Part shown: positions 42,196-52,400 of the stretch, piece after piece
Numbering within the stretch: position 1 is the first letter of the stretch
Layout of the letters: each line of letters begins with the position of its first letter
DNA from: Rallus limicola
Lineage: Eukaryota; Chordata; Aves; Gruiformes; Rallidae
DNA: 64,000 nt
Assembly: GCA_022605955.1 (NCBI GenBank)
Contig: JAKCOZ010000008.1
Location: 39,444,547 to 39,508,546, forward strand
Direction of reading: 5' to 3'
Notes under the pieces: generated by a model
Database searches by the model: none
What the model saw: only the letters and a program-made list of their open reading frames with translations
What the model was told of the DNA's origin: nothing
Program-made: the position numbers and the translations under genes

Positions 42196-42367
42196 TTTAG
42201 ATGGCTGTAACGTTTAATGACGGTTAATTATTGCGAGCAACAAGAGCACCTCGTCCTCTTTCGTGCCCAACAGCTCTCTGCAGACGGCTGCCCTCCCGGG
42301 GTGAGGGGATGCTGCGGCAGCCCCAGCCCCTCACAGCTGCGCTGCTGCGACTAAAGCAAGCACTGAC

Positions 42368-42487
42368 GGAAGGGGAAGGGGAAGGGGAAGGGGAAGGGGA
42401 AGGGGAAGGGGAAGGGGAAGGGGAAGGGGAAGGGGAAGGGGAAGGGGAAGGGGAAGGGGAAGGGGAAGGGGAAGGGGAAGGGGAAGG
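42368..42487 (+). repeat. (GGGGAA)n hexanucleotide tract, about 20 units
   Basis: About 120 bases of nearly perfect GGGGAA units on the + strand, ending about 55 bases before the first CCAAT-type box of the PCNT promoter. Purine-only G-run tracts like this can form G-quadruplex or triplex structures. It is complementary in type to the TTCCCC tract at 38030-38212. Confidence 0.95.
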
Positions 42488-42519
42488 CACTCAGCGATGC
42501 TTGGCAACGGCTAGGTCTG

Positions 42520-43146
42520 CTTTCCCGCGGCGGCCTCCCGCCTATTGGCTGCCTCCCGCCCCCTCTCGCCCCCTCCCGCCCATTGGCTGCCTCCCGCCCC
42601 CTCCCGCCCATTGGCTTGCCTGCTCCTTCCCGCCCCCTTCTGTCCATTGGCTGTTTTCCTCTCCCAGGCGGGGCCGCGGCTGGCGGTCTGTTTGAAACTG
42701 ACCACCCAGAGCAGCCGGGAGGTGGGTGGCTCCTCTTCTATTGGTTGCTGCTGGGGAGGGGCGGGCACTGGAGGGGCGGGGGCGGAGGCAGAAGGCGTGC
42801 TCCAGTCTGCGCTGCCTGTCCCAGGAGTCTGTTAGCGAGCGTAGGTGGGGCCAGAGTAACGGTTGCTCTCGCCATTGGCTGGCGAGCGTCCCGGGCACGG
42901 CGATCCTCGCCAATTGCTGGAGAGCTTCCTCCCTTCCCCGAGAGACTGGGCCGGCCTCTGCGTGCTTATTGGCCAGCGTGGGCCGCGGCCGCCTCGCGAT
43001 TGGCGGCGGGGCAGCGACGGGCGGGGAGAGGGCGCTGGGGCGGCCATAGCCGAAACTCGCGCGTCCCCTGCGGTGTGACAGCCGGGGCGGTGAGGGGTGC
43101 GGGTTCGCGCTGGCTGTCGCCCCCGGGGCTCCGGCCCGCCCGCCGC
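42520..43146 (+). promoter_or_regulatory. PCNT: PCNT CpG-island promoter with eight ATTGG (inverted CCAAT) boxes
   Basis: Very GC- and CpG-rich from about 42520 to beyond exon 1. ATTGG occurs at 42544, 42582, 42610, 42646, 42740, 42874, 42968 and 42999; the first four are in near-repeats of the form CCCATTGGCTGCCTCCCGC. ATTGG is the core of the NF-Y site. GGGCGG-type Sp1 boxes accompany them. No TATA box is evident. Transcription probably starts between about 42750 and 43100, inferred only from position. Confidence 0.75.
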
Positions 43147-43197
43147 ATGGACGCGGAGGAGGTGCGGAGGCGGAAGGTGGAGGCCGGCAGGGCCAAG
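43147..43197 (+). CDS. PCNT: PCNT exon 1 coding part (start codon)
   Basis: ATG at 43147-43149 followed by 16 codons, [17 protein letters not shown], then AAG|gtgcgt at 43198. Human PCNT begins [18 protein letters not shown], so this start is chosen by homology. The frame is open upstream to about 42583 without a stop, inside the CpG island, so an N-terminal extension cannot be excluded by frame alone. The context has G at +4 but C at -3. Confidence 0.9.
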
Positions 43198-46100
43198 GTG
43201 CGTGCGTGCGTGTGTGTGGTGGGGGGTCCCGGCTGCGGTGGGGCACGGGGCGCCGGCGCGTCTCCCGCCCTGCGTGGCGGGGCCGCGCTCAGAGCGGCGC
43301 TGGGCGCCTGGCGGCGGAGGAGCGTCGCAGCCGGTGCGGAGCCGTGCCGGGGGCGGAGGGCACAGGGGGGTATCCGGGCGGGGTGGCTCCGCCGCAAGGC
43401 CCCCTGCCCGGCGGCGCTCCCCGAGGGCGGCTCCCCGCCTTGCTGCCCAGGTGCCCGGGCGTTCTCCCCCGGGAGCGCGGGGCAGCGGGAGGCAGCGCCC
43501 GGGTCTTGCCCCGGGGCCTGGGTTTGGTTTGGGATTTGCTTTTCTCCCGGTTCTCCCGTGATTTGGCCGGTTGTTCGCGGAAACGCCGTGTTTCCCGGTG
43601 GGAACCCCCAAGGGGCGGCGGTGTCTGCTTCGGTACCGCAGCCCCCTGCAGCGCTGCCTCCCGCTCGGGGGTCCCCAGGACAAGAAGGACACGGAGCTGT
43701 TGGAGTGAGCCCCGAGGAGCCACGGAGATGATGTGAGGGCTGGAGCCCCTCTGCTATGAAAACAGGCTGAGAGAGCTGGGCTGGCTCAGCCCAGAGAAGA
43801 GAAGGCTGCTGCTGGGGAGAGCTCCCAGCCCATTCCCGTCCCTCCAGGAGAGCTGGAGAGGGGCTGGTGCTCAGAGCAGGGAGAGCCAGGCCCAGGGAAC
43901 GGCCTTCAGCTGCAGGAGGGGGATGGAGAGGGGCTGGGGGGCAGAAATCCTTCCTGGGGAGGGGGGAGGCCCTGGCCCAGGGTGCCCAGAGAAGCTGGGG
44001 CTGCCCCTGGCTCCCTGGCAGGGTTCAAGGCCGGGTTGGATGGGGCTTGGGGCACCCTGAGCTGGAGGGGTGTCCCTGCCCGTGGCAGGGGTGACACTGG
44101 GGGGTGTGTGTGTGTGTGTGAGGTCTCTTCCCACCTGAACCAGTCTGCGGGCTGTGTACAGAGCTGGTATGAGGTGACTGATGTCACCATAAAGGTGATG
44201 TTTTTGTAGTAACTATTTTTTAGAATTACATGATTAGCATAACCCTCTTAGATACAAACTTCTGCTTTGGTGGTGATGTTCAAGAACTACTTAGAAATCC
44301 CTGATTTCTCATAATTCAGTATTTCTGTTGTTTTTGGAGGTGGTATTGTCATATTTCCCTTCTGAGACTGTGCTGATGAAGAAGGCTTGTAAGCCTGCAG
44401 CCGCATCCTCTCCCTGTTCTCACCATACTGGTGGGACTGACACGAGGGATTGTAGCCGGAAGGTGAGAGCTGGGGCTGCACAGAGCATCAGGAGGATTGG
44501 ACAGATCAGCTCTTTCCTACAGGATGGAGCCTCCCCACCCGTAATACCAGTCCCAGTGAGTCGCTGGTGGGCGAAGGAAGGGGCATGGTCTTTCCTGTGT
44601 GGGACCTGCCTGGAAATCTGGGTGGTAGGGTCAGAGGTGGCTTTGAGCTGTGCTCTCACCCCTAGGTCTTTCCAGCAGTCCTTTGTGTTTCAGTTTCAGC
44701 TCCATCCTCCCATTGCTGTGCTGAAGGGAATGAAAGAGAGCGTTACTGGGAGGGGAGTGGGATTTTGTCTGGGCAGAACAGCTCTACTGGCTGTGGCCTG
44801 TCCCACCCAGAGGCTGTCACAGCATCTCTCCTCACTCCTGCTCGTCTGCTCCTTGCCCTCTTGCCTTCATAGCCTTGATATGTGCTGCGTGGGTACAATC
44901 ACCTGTTGGAGAACAACGCTGTGGTTAGTTTGTGGTTAATGCTGAAACAGGAAACTTTGTGGACAGGAGTTCTTCAGGGTGAAAAGTTACGGTAGCTGTG
45001 TGAGACCTGGCTTAACATGTCCTCTGTCACCCTTCTTGGAGTGCAATATCTGTTTATAGCTAGAAAAATGTGATCGACTTGCCTTGAATAAGTTATTAGT
45101 TCCCACCTGTTGTCCAGCTGTTGTTTGCCAGTGAGGGGGGAAAGAAAAAAAAAAAAAGTAGGGACTTGCATTACATTTCATGCTGTGTGTGCAGAGCCAG
45201 GGTTGCATTTATTATTATTTTAAAACTGTGTGCTAAATATCTTCCATCTTACCATTTTAAAACAATTGTTAGCCCGTGTGTGCACCGGGAGTCCTGAGAG
45301 GAGAGTAGAAAGGCAGAGATGGAGTAGTGCTTCCTCCCCTCGTTAAAATGCCACGGGCACCGACTGCGTAGCTAACAAAGTGTGGGCACCAGGCAGCTCT
45401 CAAAAATCACCCAGAGAAATGAGTGGAAGCAATATCCATGGGGCCTATAGACACAGAGATGGTAAGGACACGGAGCTGTTGGAGTGGGTCCAGAGGAGAC
45501 CATGAAGATCATCTGAGGGCTACAGTCCCTCTGCTCTGGAGGCAGGCTGGGAGAGCTGGGCCGGTTCAGCCCAGAGAAGAGAAGGCTGCTGCTGGGGAGA
45601 GCTCCCAGCCCCTTCCCATCCCTCTGGGAGAGCTGGAGAGGGGCTGGTGCCCAGGGCAGGGAGGGACAGGCCCAGGGCAGGGAGGGACAGGCCCAGGGCA
45701 GGGAGGGACAGGCCCAGGGCAGGGAGGGACAGGCCCAGGGGAACGGCCTTCAGCTGCAGGAGGGGGATGGAGAGGGGCTGGGAGGTACCCTGAGCTGGGG
45801 GGGTGTCCCTGCCTGTGGCAGGGGGTCACTGGGAGGGCTCTTAGAGCCCTTCCCACCTGAACCAGTCCAGTGGCTCTGTGATCTGTGCTTGGCTTTGGAA
45901 GGCAGACCTCTGAGCAGTGGATTCCCTACATGCTCACACCCAATTTCTAATATGTGGCTCTCTGCTTGCCCTGGTGTTGTATCTTACATACCTTTAGCTG
46001 TAGAGGTATTGTGTAGCACAGTCATATTGGTCTTGTTACCACAACAAATGCACTTAGAGTATATCTTGGTGTAATTCTGCTGTGTGTTCTTAAGGCTGTA

Positions 46101-49100
46101 GTAGGACACGGCCCTGCTGCTGAGTAGGTGGGCTGCAGGGCTGTAACTTGCTTCAGGAACATCCTCTGGATGCTCATGTTTTTTGAAGGCTTGAGTATAA
46201 CAGAACAGTAGGGATATGTCCCTTCCCCCCCACCCCCCCTCTTTTCTTTCATGGTTTTCTTTGTTTGTTTTGGGTTTTCTTTCTTTGCACTGCCCTCATG
46301 AATACCAACACAGTTTTGGAAGGGAGAAGGGGCCTGGAACAGGTACCTATCTCCTTCCTGTGGTGCAGGCCTACGGCAGCTTATGGCCATGCCATCTCCA
46401 GACTGATACCAGAGCGTTCAGTGTCCATCCACAGCAGCTTCCTGAACTGAATTACCTCACTGCATTGCTGCAAAGGCACCCACGATGGCAGGGGACAAGG
46501 GTGCATGTGGTGTGGTGCAGCCTCTGTTGTAGCAACCTGGCTTGTAGCAATACACACAGTCATGCTGGCAGCGGTCTGATGCCGCTGGAATGTGGAAGTG
46601 TGAGCTTCTCTGGGGTCTTCTGCCTTCCCACCTCAGCCTTTCCACCCCGAACTTTATTTTTTTTTTCTGCCTTTAGCAGACTGAAATTGAAGAATGCCAA
46701 GTAATGACTTGGGAAAGGGGTATAGTGTGAATGCTTTCTTCCTTAAACTAGTACTTGTGTTATTCTCTTCATGTCAGAATAAAAACTCCATTATTGGAAT
46801 GTGTTGAAGTTATCACCAAATAATAATTCCAAGTGCTATACTGACTGAAAGGTGTTATGATTTGGCAGCTAAATACTGACTGTTGCAGGTACCCCCAGTT
46901 TCTGATACCCACAGTACTGGCAGCCGAGGTGGTAACTGAGAAAGAGACCAGATCCCAGGCTTCAGTGCTGCCTTTTATCCCCTTGTTCTCCACCTCGTGT
47001 TATTCCTGCTGGGCAGCTGCACCTCTGGTTACAGACCTGTATGTACTGGACCTTGTGTCCATGAAGTTCCTGCTGTTCCTGTATTTTACATGGAAGGAGC
47101 TGAAAAAGGAGCCTGGATTTTCCAGGAACTTTTCCTGCCTCATCTCTAGAAACTGGGTTTTTCTGGGTTTTGTCTAAGAGCAATCAGTGCTTGTGTTTAC
47201 TGTATCCAGGAGGTGGACTGAGGTTTATTTGAACAACCTGCTTGGTGCTGATATGGTTTTCTGCTCTATGCCTTTTTCTGTGGGTATTCCTTTGGTTCTA
47301 ATCTCTGAAGCATGTGAAACAGTAATCGAGGAATAAATTAGGTGAGAGCTGACGAATACTGCATGTCCTGGAGGCTTCCTTTCTGCTGGTCCATGCTGCT
47401 GGCGCCGGTCAGCTCGCAGTAATGCAGTGGAAGGATGTCAGTGCTGTGGTTAATTGGGGTCAGGGATGACGTGGGGACCACACAGCACAGGACTGGGTGG
47501 GTTTAGCCTTCTAGTTCCAGGATGCTTGTGTGGTGCTGGCATTCCTATTCAGAGATGCCTGTGGCTGCCACTTTTCACTGGCTGGTCCTGGTGGAATGAA
47601 ACTCTGGTACATCAGTACCTGCAGAAAGGTTGGGTGCTCTGGTATGGGTTGCTGCTTTCAGGTGCTGTGGTGTGCTCTGTCTTGGCTGAGAAGCTTTCAC
47701 CTTTGCCTAGGCTGCTAGAAATCAAATCGAGATTTGGATCCTTCAAAAGGGGCGAGATGGATCTCCCCAGGATGGGGGAGAGCCCGAGTCAGACACTTTC
47801 ATAGTCATGCACACTGCTGCTTCATGTTGGATAGTTCTCTGTGTATCTGGTGGTACTCTTGTAATGGCACTTAAATTCATGTAGCTGATGAAAGGCTTTG
47901 GAAACCCAGTGCTGTCCGAACTCATGCTTCATCCAGTGATTCCATAGATCTGGAGCGTGTTTAGCTCCAAACACTTCCATGGACCAACAAGTGCAGTAGT
48001 TCTGTAAAGTGCTGGAGTAGCTGGATATTTCTGCATGATAGGTGTTATGATTTTATGTTTAATGTATGTCAGTGGGGCAAAGTAAGTTCTGTTTTCTTTG
48101 AACTGTGCCTTTAAAAACCAGATACCTGTTTAGATGCTCAGTCGTGGCAAGCCCTGGTATTTTAGTGTCAAATACTTGGTCTCCCTTCATGAAATCATTC
48201 ACCACTCTGCAATGGTTACTCTCTGCCTTTCCTTTCTCACCTTTTCTGATCACTTTACACCCAAATTTTCCTTTTTTTTTTTTTTTTCCTGTTTCAGCAG
48301 CTTCCTCTCCTCTCCATTTTCCTGCAGGATCCCTGCTGACCCTTTTTTCTCCATGCTATCAGGTTAATAAGTGTGATAGCTATTTTGGGCACAGATTGCC
48401 ATTGGTAAGAGCTGGCATTAACCCTTGATTTCAGCTGATAGTGTTGGTGTCTTGCTATGGCTTTCTTTTTTTAAAACTGCTCTGTTTATTTTGCAAGGAA
48501 CCCAGCAATCTTTGGTTTAAATCTGCATTCAGTATTAATAATGATGGAAACTACAGAAGGGTAATCTTAAAAATAAGCCTTTTGTACATAAACATCTTAA
48601 CTGCTGGTAAGAAATGGATGTCCTTCTGCAAGTATAATGAACTTCTAAGCTGGCTGCTCAGGGGAGCAGGTGTGTACCCATGTATCTGTTGAGTAGCTAA
48701 GCTGTTGGGTAGCAGTTGCTATGAGTGTAAGGAGAAAGGACTAAACTAAATCCATTTCATGAGTCGAATGAAAAGACAAGGACAGGGATTTTCCTGTTTG
48801 TCAGGAAACCCAAGCTGTCAATCAGTAGAGTTTCTTATATGTTGCCGGTAGATATGTTTGCATCACATCATCATTTGACTGTTTTATCTCGTCACAAGGA
48901 TATATTACCAACGTGCTTGATAACCTGTGGTTGTAACCTTGGAGAAGGCTCTTCCTGATGAGAAGGATGGCTGGATTTATGCTGTGAGGGAGATGTTACT
49001 TGGGAATGCTGCCTAAACACAATACCAAAGTTGAAAATACGATAATCCTGTTTAAGCTGTTTAAGGTGCTGAGGAGACTCAGGTAATAAATTCCAGCAGT

Positions 49101-49397
49101 GACATTCTTTGCAGGTCCCTGGTGCTTCATGGAGTTGCGATGAGTCTGATAAAGTAGAGCATCTGATTCTTCAACGGGAAGAAATTAAAATGACCTGGCT
49201 TAATTGATTTTCTATTTATGTGCTGCTTTCTGGCGAGGAAGTTTTTTGCTGTATTCTCTTAAGGGGGTGGCCGGGAAGGAGCGTGAGGATTCATTTCCGT
49301 TAATTTTAATCTTAAAGCTTAATGCTGGCAAAGATCTGTTTGGATACGTTTCTAGGGGGTTATTGGGTTTTTTGCCAGTCTTGCAGAAAGACTGCTC

Positions 49398-49431
<34 letters not shown>

Positions 49432-52400
49432 TTCCCCTAATGATTCTAGCATATTAACAACTCGTTCCTTTACTAACCTGTCTTGCTGTAATTCTGGATT
49501 GTCATTGACACACAAAGTTTCACTGAGTAAAATTTGCTTCTTGTATTGAAATGAGTGTTTGGTACGGGTGTGAGATTCCTTGCTTAACTGCACAGTTATC
49601 CAGTATGTTCTGAACTTGTGGGAAGTAGGAAGATAAAGCAGGCTTTTCTGCAGATGTATATATTTTATCAAGCCGGGATCTTCATCACCCATGAGTGTGT
49701 TAATCTTGTGGTCCTGCTACCTTTTCCTCACTTACCTCTCCCTCTACCTCTTCCAATCTTTCCTGCACAGTTTGCTTACTTCAGACAACGAAAACCAAAA
49801 GGTGACGCCTCGCAGGCGCAGAAAAAGGCGGCGAAGAGGAAGGGCTCGTCTGTCCACCCGCATGACCTTCCGAAGGCAGAGCACGCACTAGCGGCCCCAG
49901 GCGCTGCTCAGGGTATGGAGGGTGAGGCTGAAGACACCAACCGACTAGAGACAGCAGCAGAAACAGAGGTAAACCTTAGCATGTCTTGTGTTTCGCTTCG
50001 CTGTGTCTGCAGATGACAAATGTGGCTGGGGATTGTTTCACTCAGTGGGGTATGAGCTCTGGTGATGTCACCAAGCTGCCATTGAGGAGTAGATAAAGTA
50101 TTTTCACTTCATTAACTCTCTTACAAAGGGATGTGAATAACTGAAAAAAAAACCCAAACCTGTCTCCATTATATATGGACTGGACAGCTGGTTTTGTCAC
50201 AGAGCTGCCTGCTGGAGTCTGTCACCTTTCGCTGTCAGGAACTTCTCTTTGGGCAGACGTCTGGCTGTGTGGCTGTGACATGGCACAGCCAACGGCATCC
50301 TGGCTTGTGCCAGCAATAGTGTGGCCAGTAGGTCTGGGGAGGAGATTGTGCCCCTGGACTGGGCACTGGGGAGGCTGCACCTCGAGTGCAGTGCTGGGCT
50401 CCTCACCATAAGATGGGGCAAGGGGAAATGGCCTCAAGCTGCACCAGGGCAGGGGCAGATGAGATGTTAGAAAAAAAAAAATTGTTATTGAAAGAGTTGC
50501 CAGGGCCTGGCACAGGCTGCCCAGGGAGGGGCTGAGTCACCTTCCCTGGGTGTGTTTAAGAAAAGGGTAGGTGAGAGTTGCTCAGGGATCTGGTTTAGCT
50601 TAGGATGGGAATGGTTGGACTCGATGATCTTTAAGGTCTTTTCCAACCCAGTGATTCTGTGACTCTGTGGAATGGCAAATCCATGCAGAGTGATGGGCAA
50701 AGCTGTCAGGATCTTCTAATGCACAGTGTTGTTTGGTTTTGTATCCCTTTCCTGGCTCAAGTGTGCTTAGTGCTTTCTGAAAGAATACATGATTTGTTCA
50801 AGCAAGCTCTTAGTAGCCATTGTGAAGCTGAAGGCAGCTGAGTCTGATAAACTTGTTTAAAATGTGACTCTGCTTCTGCCTGACAGGTTTCGGTATGTTT
50901 GTACTGATGAGGCTCTAGAGGTGGGTAGTGCCATAGTCATGTTGGTAAGCACAGTAACACAGCCACTGGTACAGCATCTGCTAATAGATGTGCTGGCCTG
51001 CCTGAATGAAGCAGTTCCCTCATTTGGTTGGATGAGAAGCTGGACATGAGCCAACAAGGTGCACTTGCAGCCCAAGAAGGCCAACCGTATCCTGGGCTGC
51101 AGCCAAAGGAGTGTGGCCAGCAGGTCAAGGGAGGGGGTTCTGCCCCTCTGCTCCTGAGACCTCCACCTGGAGTGCTGGGTCCAGTTCTGGAGTCCCCAGC
51201 ATAAGAGGGACATGGAGCTGTTGGAGAGGGTCCAGAGGAGGGCAGTGAAGATGCTCAGAGGGCGGGAGCACCTCTCCTGTGAAGCCAGGCTGGGAGAGTT
51301 GGGCTGGTTCAGCCTGGAGAAGACAAGACTGTGGGGAGATGTTAGAGTGGCCTTCTAGGGGCTACAAGAGAGCTGGGGAGGGACTTTTTAGAAGGGCAGG
51401 CAGTGACAGGACAAGGGGGAATGGGTTTAAATTGGAAGGAGGTAGATTTAGATTGGTTATTAGGAGGAAATTCCTCACAGGGTGCCCAGGGAGGTGGTGA
51501 CTGCCCCCTCCCTGGAGGTGTCCAAGGCTGGGTTGGATGGGCCTTGAGCAGCCTGGGCTGGTGAGAGGTGTCCCTGCCCTGTAGGGGGTGGGACTGGATG
51601 ATCTTTAAGGTCCCTTCCAGTCCAGACCGTTTCAATGAGTCTATGATTCTTCTTGTGATTGGAAGTTCACAAGCAACACTTTTGGTTTTTTATCAGCTGT
51701 GGGTGAGACAGTTGTGTATCTTTGTCTAGTAATACAGATAAGCAAGGTGTAGTTTTGGACAGTTAATTTTTTAATAGGAATCCAACTTCCTTCTGATGGT
51801 TGGCTAAGGCTTTCCCAAGCCTTAGAAACTACAAGGCAGCGCTCTGGCTACAACAAAATCTATTTATCTCAGTCCGGGGTGTTGTTTAGAAGGCAGCTTC
51901 CCAGTGCATTTTGGCATGTTGCTTTGCTTTGTGGAGGGGAGGGCCTTCTGGACAGCAGGGACAGGGAGGGGATTGTCCCTCTCTGCTCTGCCCTCCCCAG
52001 CTGGAGTCCTGTGTCCAGAGCTGGGGCCCCAGGACAAGGAAGATGTGGGACTGTTGGAGAGGGGCCAGAGGAACCACGGAGATGCTCAGAGGGCTGGAGC
52101 AGCTCCCCTGTGGAGAGAGGCTGAGGGAGCTGGGCTGGGTCAGCCTGGAGAAGAGAAGGCTGTGGGGGGGACCTCATTGCAGCCTGCCAGTCCCTGAAGG
52201 GAGCAGAGACACAGGAGGGGAATCAGCTTGTTCAAGGGCAGAGACTGGCAGGACAAGGGGGATGGAGTGAAGCTGGAGGAGGGAAGGGTTAAATTGGATC
52301 TTAGGGGGAAGTTTTTTGCAGAGAGAGTGGTGAGGGGCTGTCAGGGGCTGCCCAGAGAGGGGGTGGGTGCCCCGTCCCTGGGGGTGTTGAAGGCCAGGTT

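Larger units (their letters stand above)
38616..42240. other. Spacer between ADARB1 and PCNT
   Basis: No gene found. 38616-39080 is GC-rich. An antisense CR1 fragment lies at 39083-39310. 39330-41500 is AT-rich, with no long reading frame with gene-like features. 40040-40115 may be the end of an ancient CR1. 42139-42195 resembles a short antisense CR1 tail. In human, other genes lie between or near these loci, but none is recognisable here. Confidence 0.6.
43198..49770 (+). other. PCNT: PCNT intron 1 (6.6 kb)
   Basis: The first about 450 bases remain CpG-island sequence. CR1 copies lie at 43672-44150 and 45455-45885, the latter with an internal 21-bp VNTR. 45900-49770 is AT-rich unique-looking sequence with an (ATT)n run at 49398-49432. 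No exon was seen. Confidence 0.7.

Noticed and set aside
38616..42240. A gene such as C21orf58 next to PCNT
   Set aside because: Expected from human order, but no exon-like frames with splice sites could be recognised in the spacer on either strand.
42224..42695. P-S-P-S or E-G-E-G repeat proteins
   Set aside because: Six-base repeat translated in frame; a simple-sequence artefact in a promoter.
42583..43731. 382-codon frame containing the PCNT start
   Set aside because: Shares the PCNT frame but runs through promoter and intron; only 43147-43197 has homology and a donor. An N-terminal extension remains possible but unsupported.
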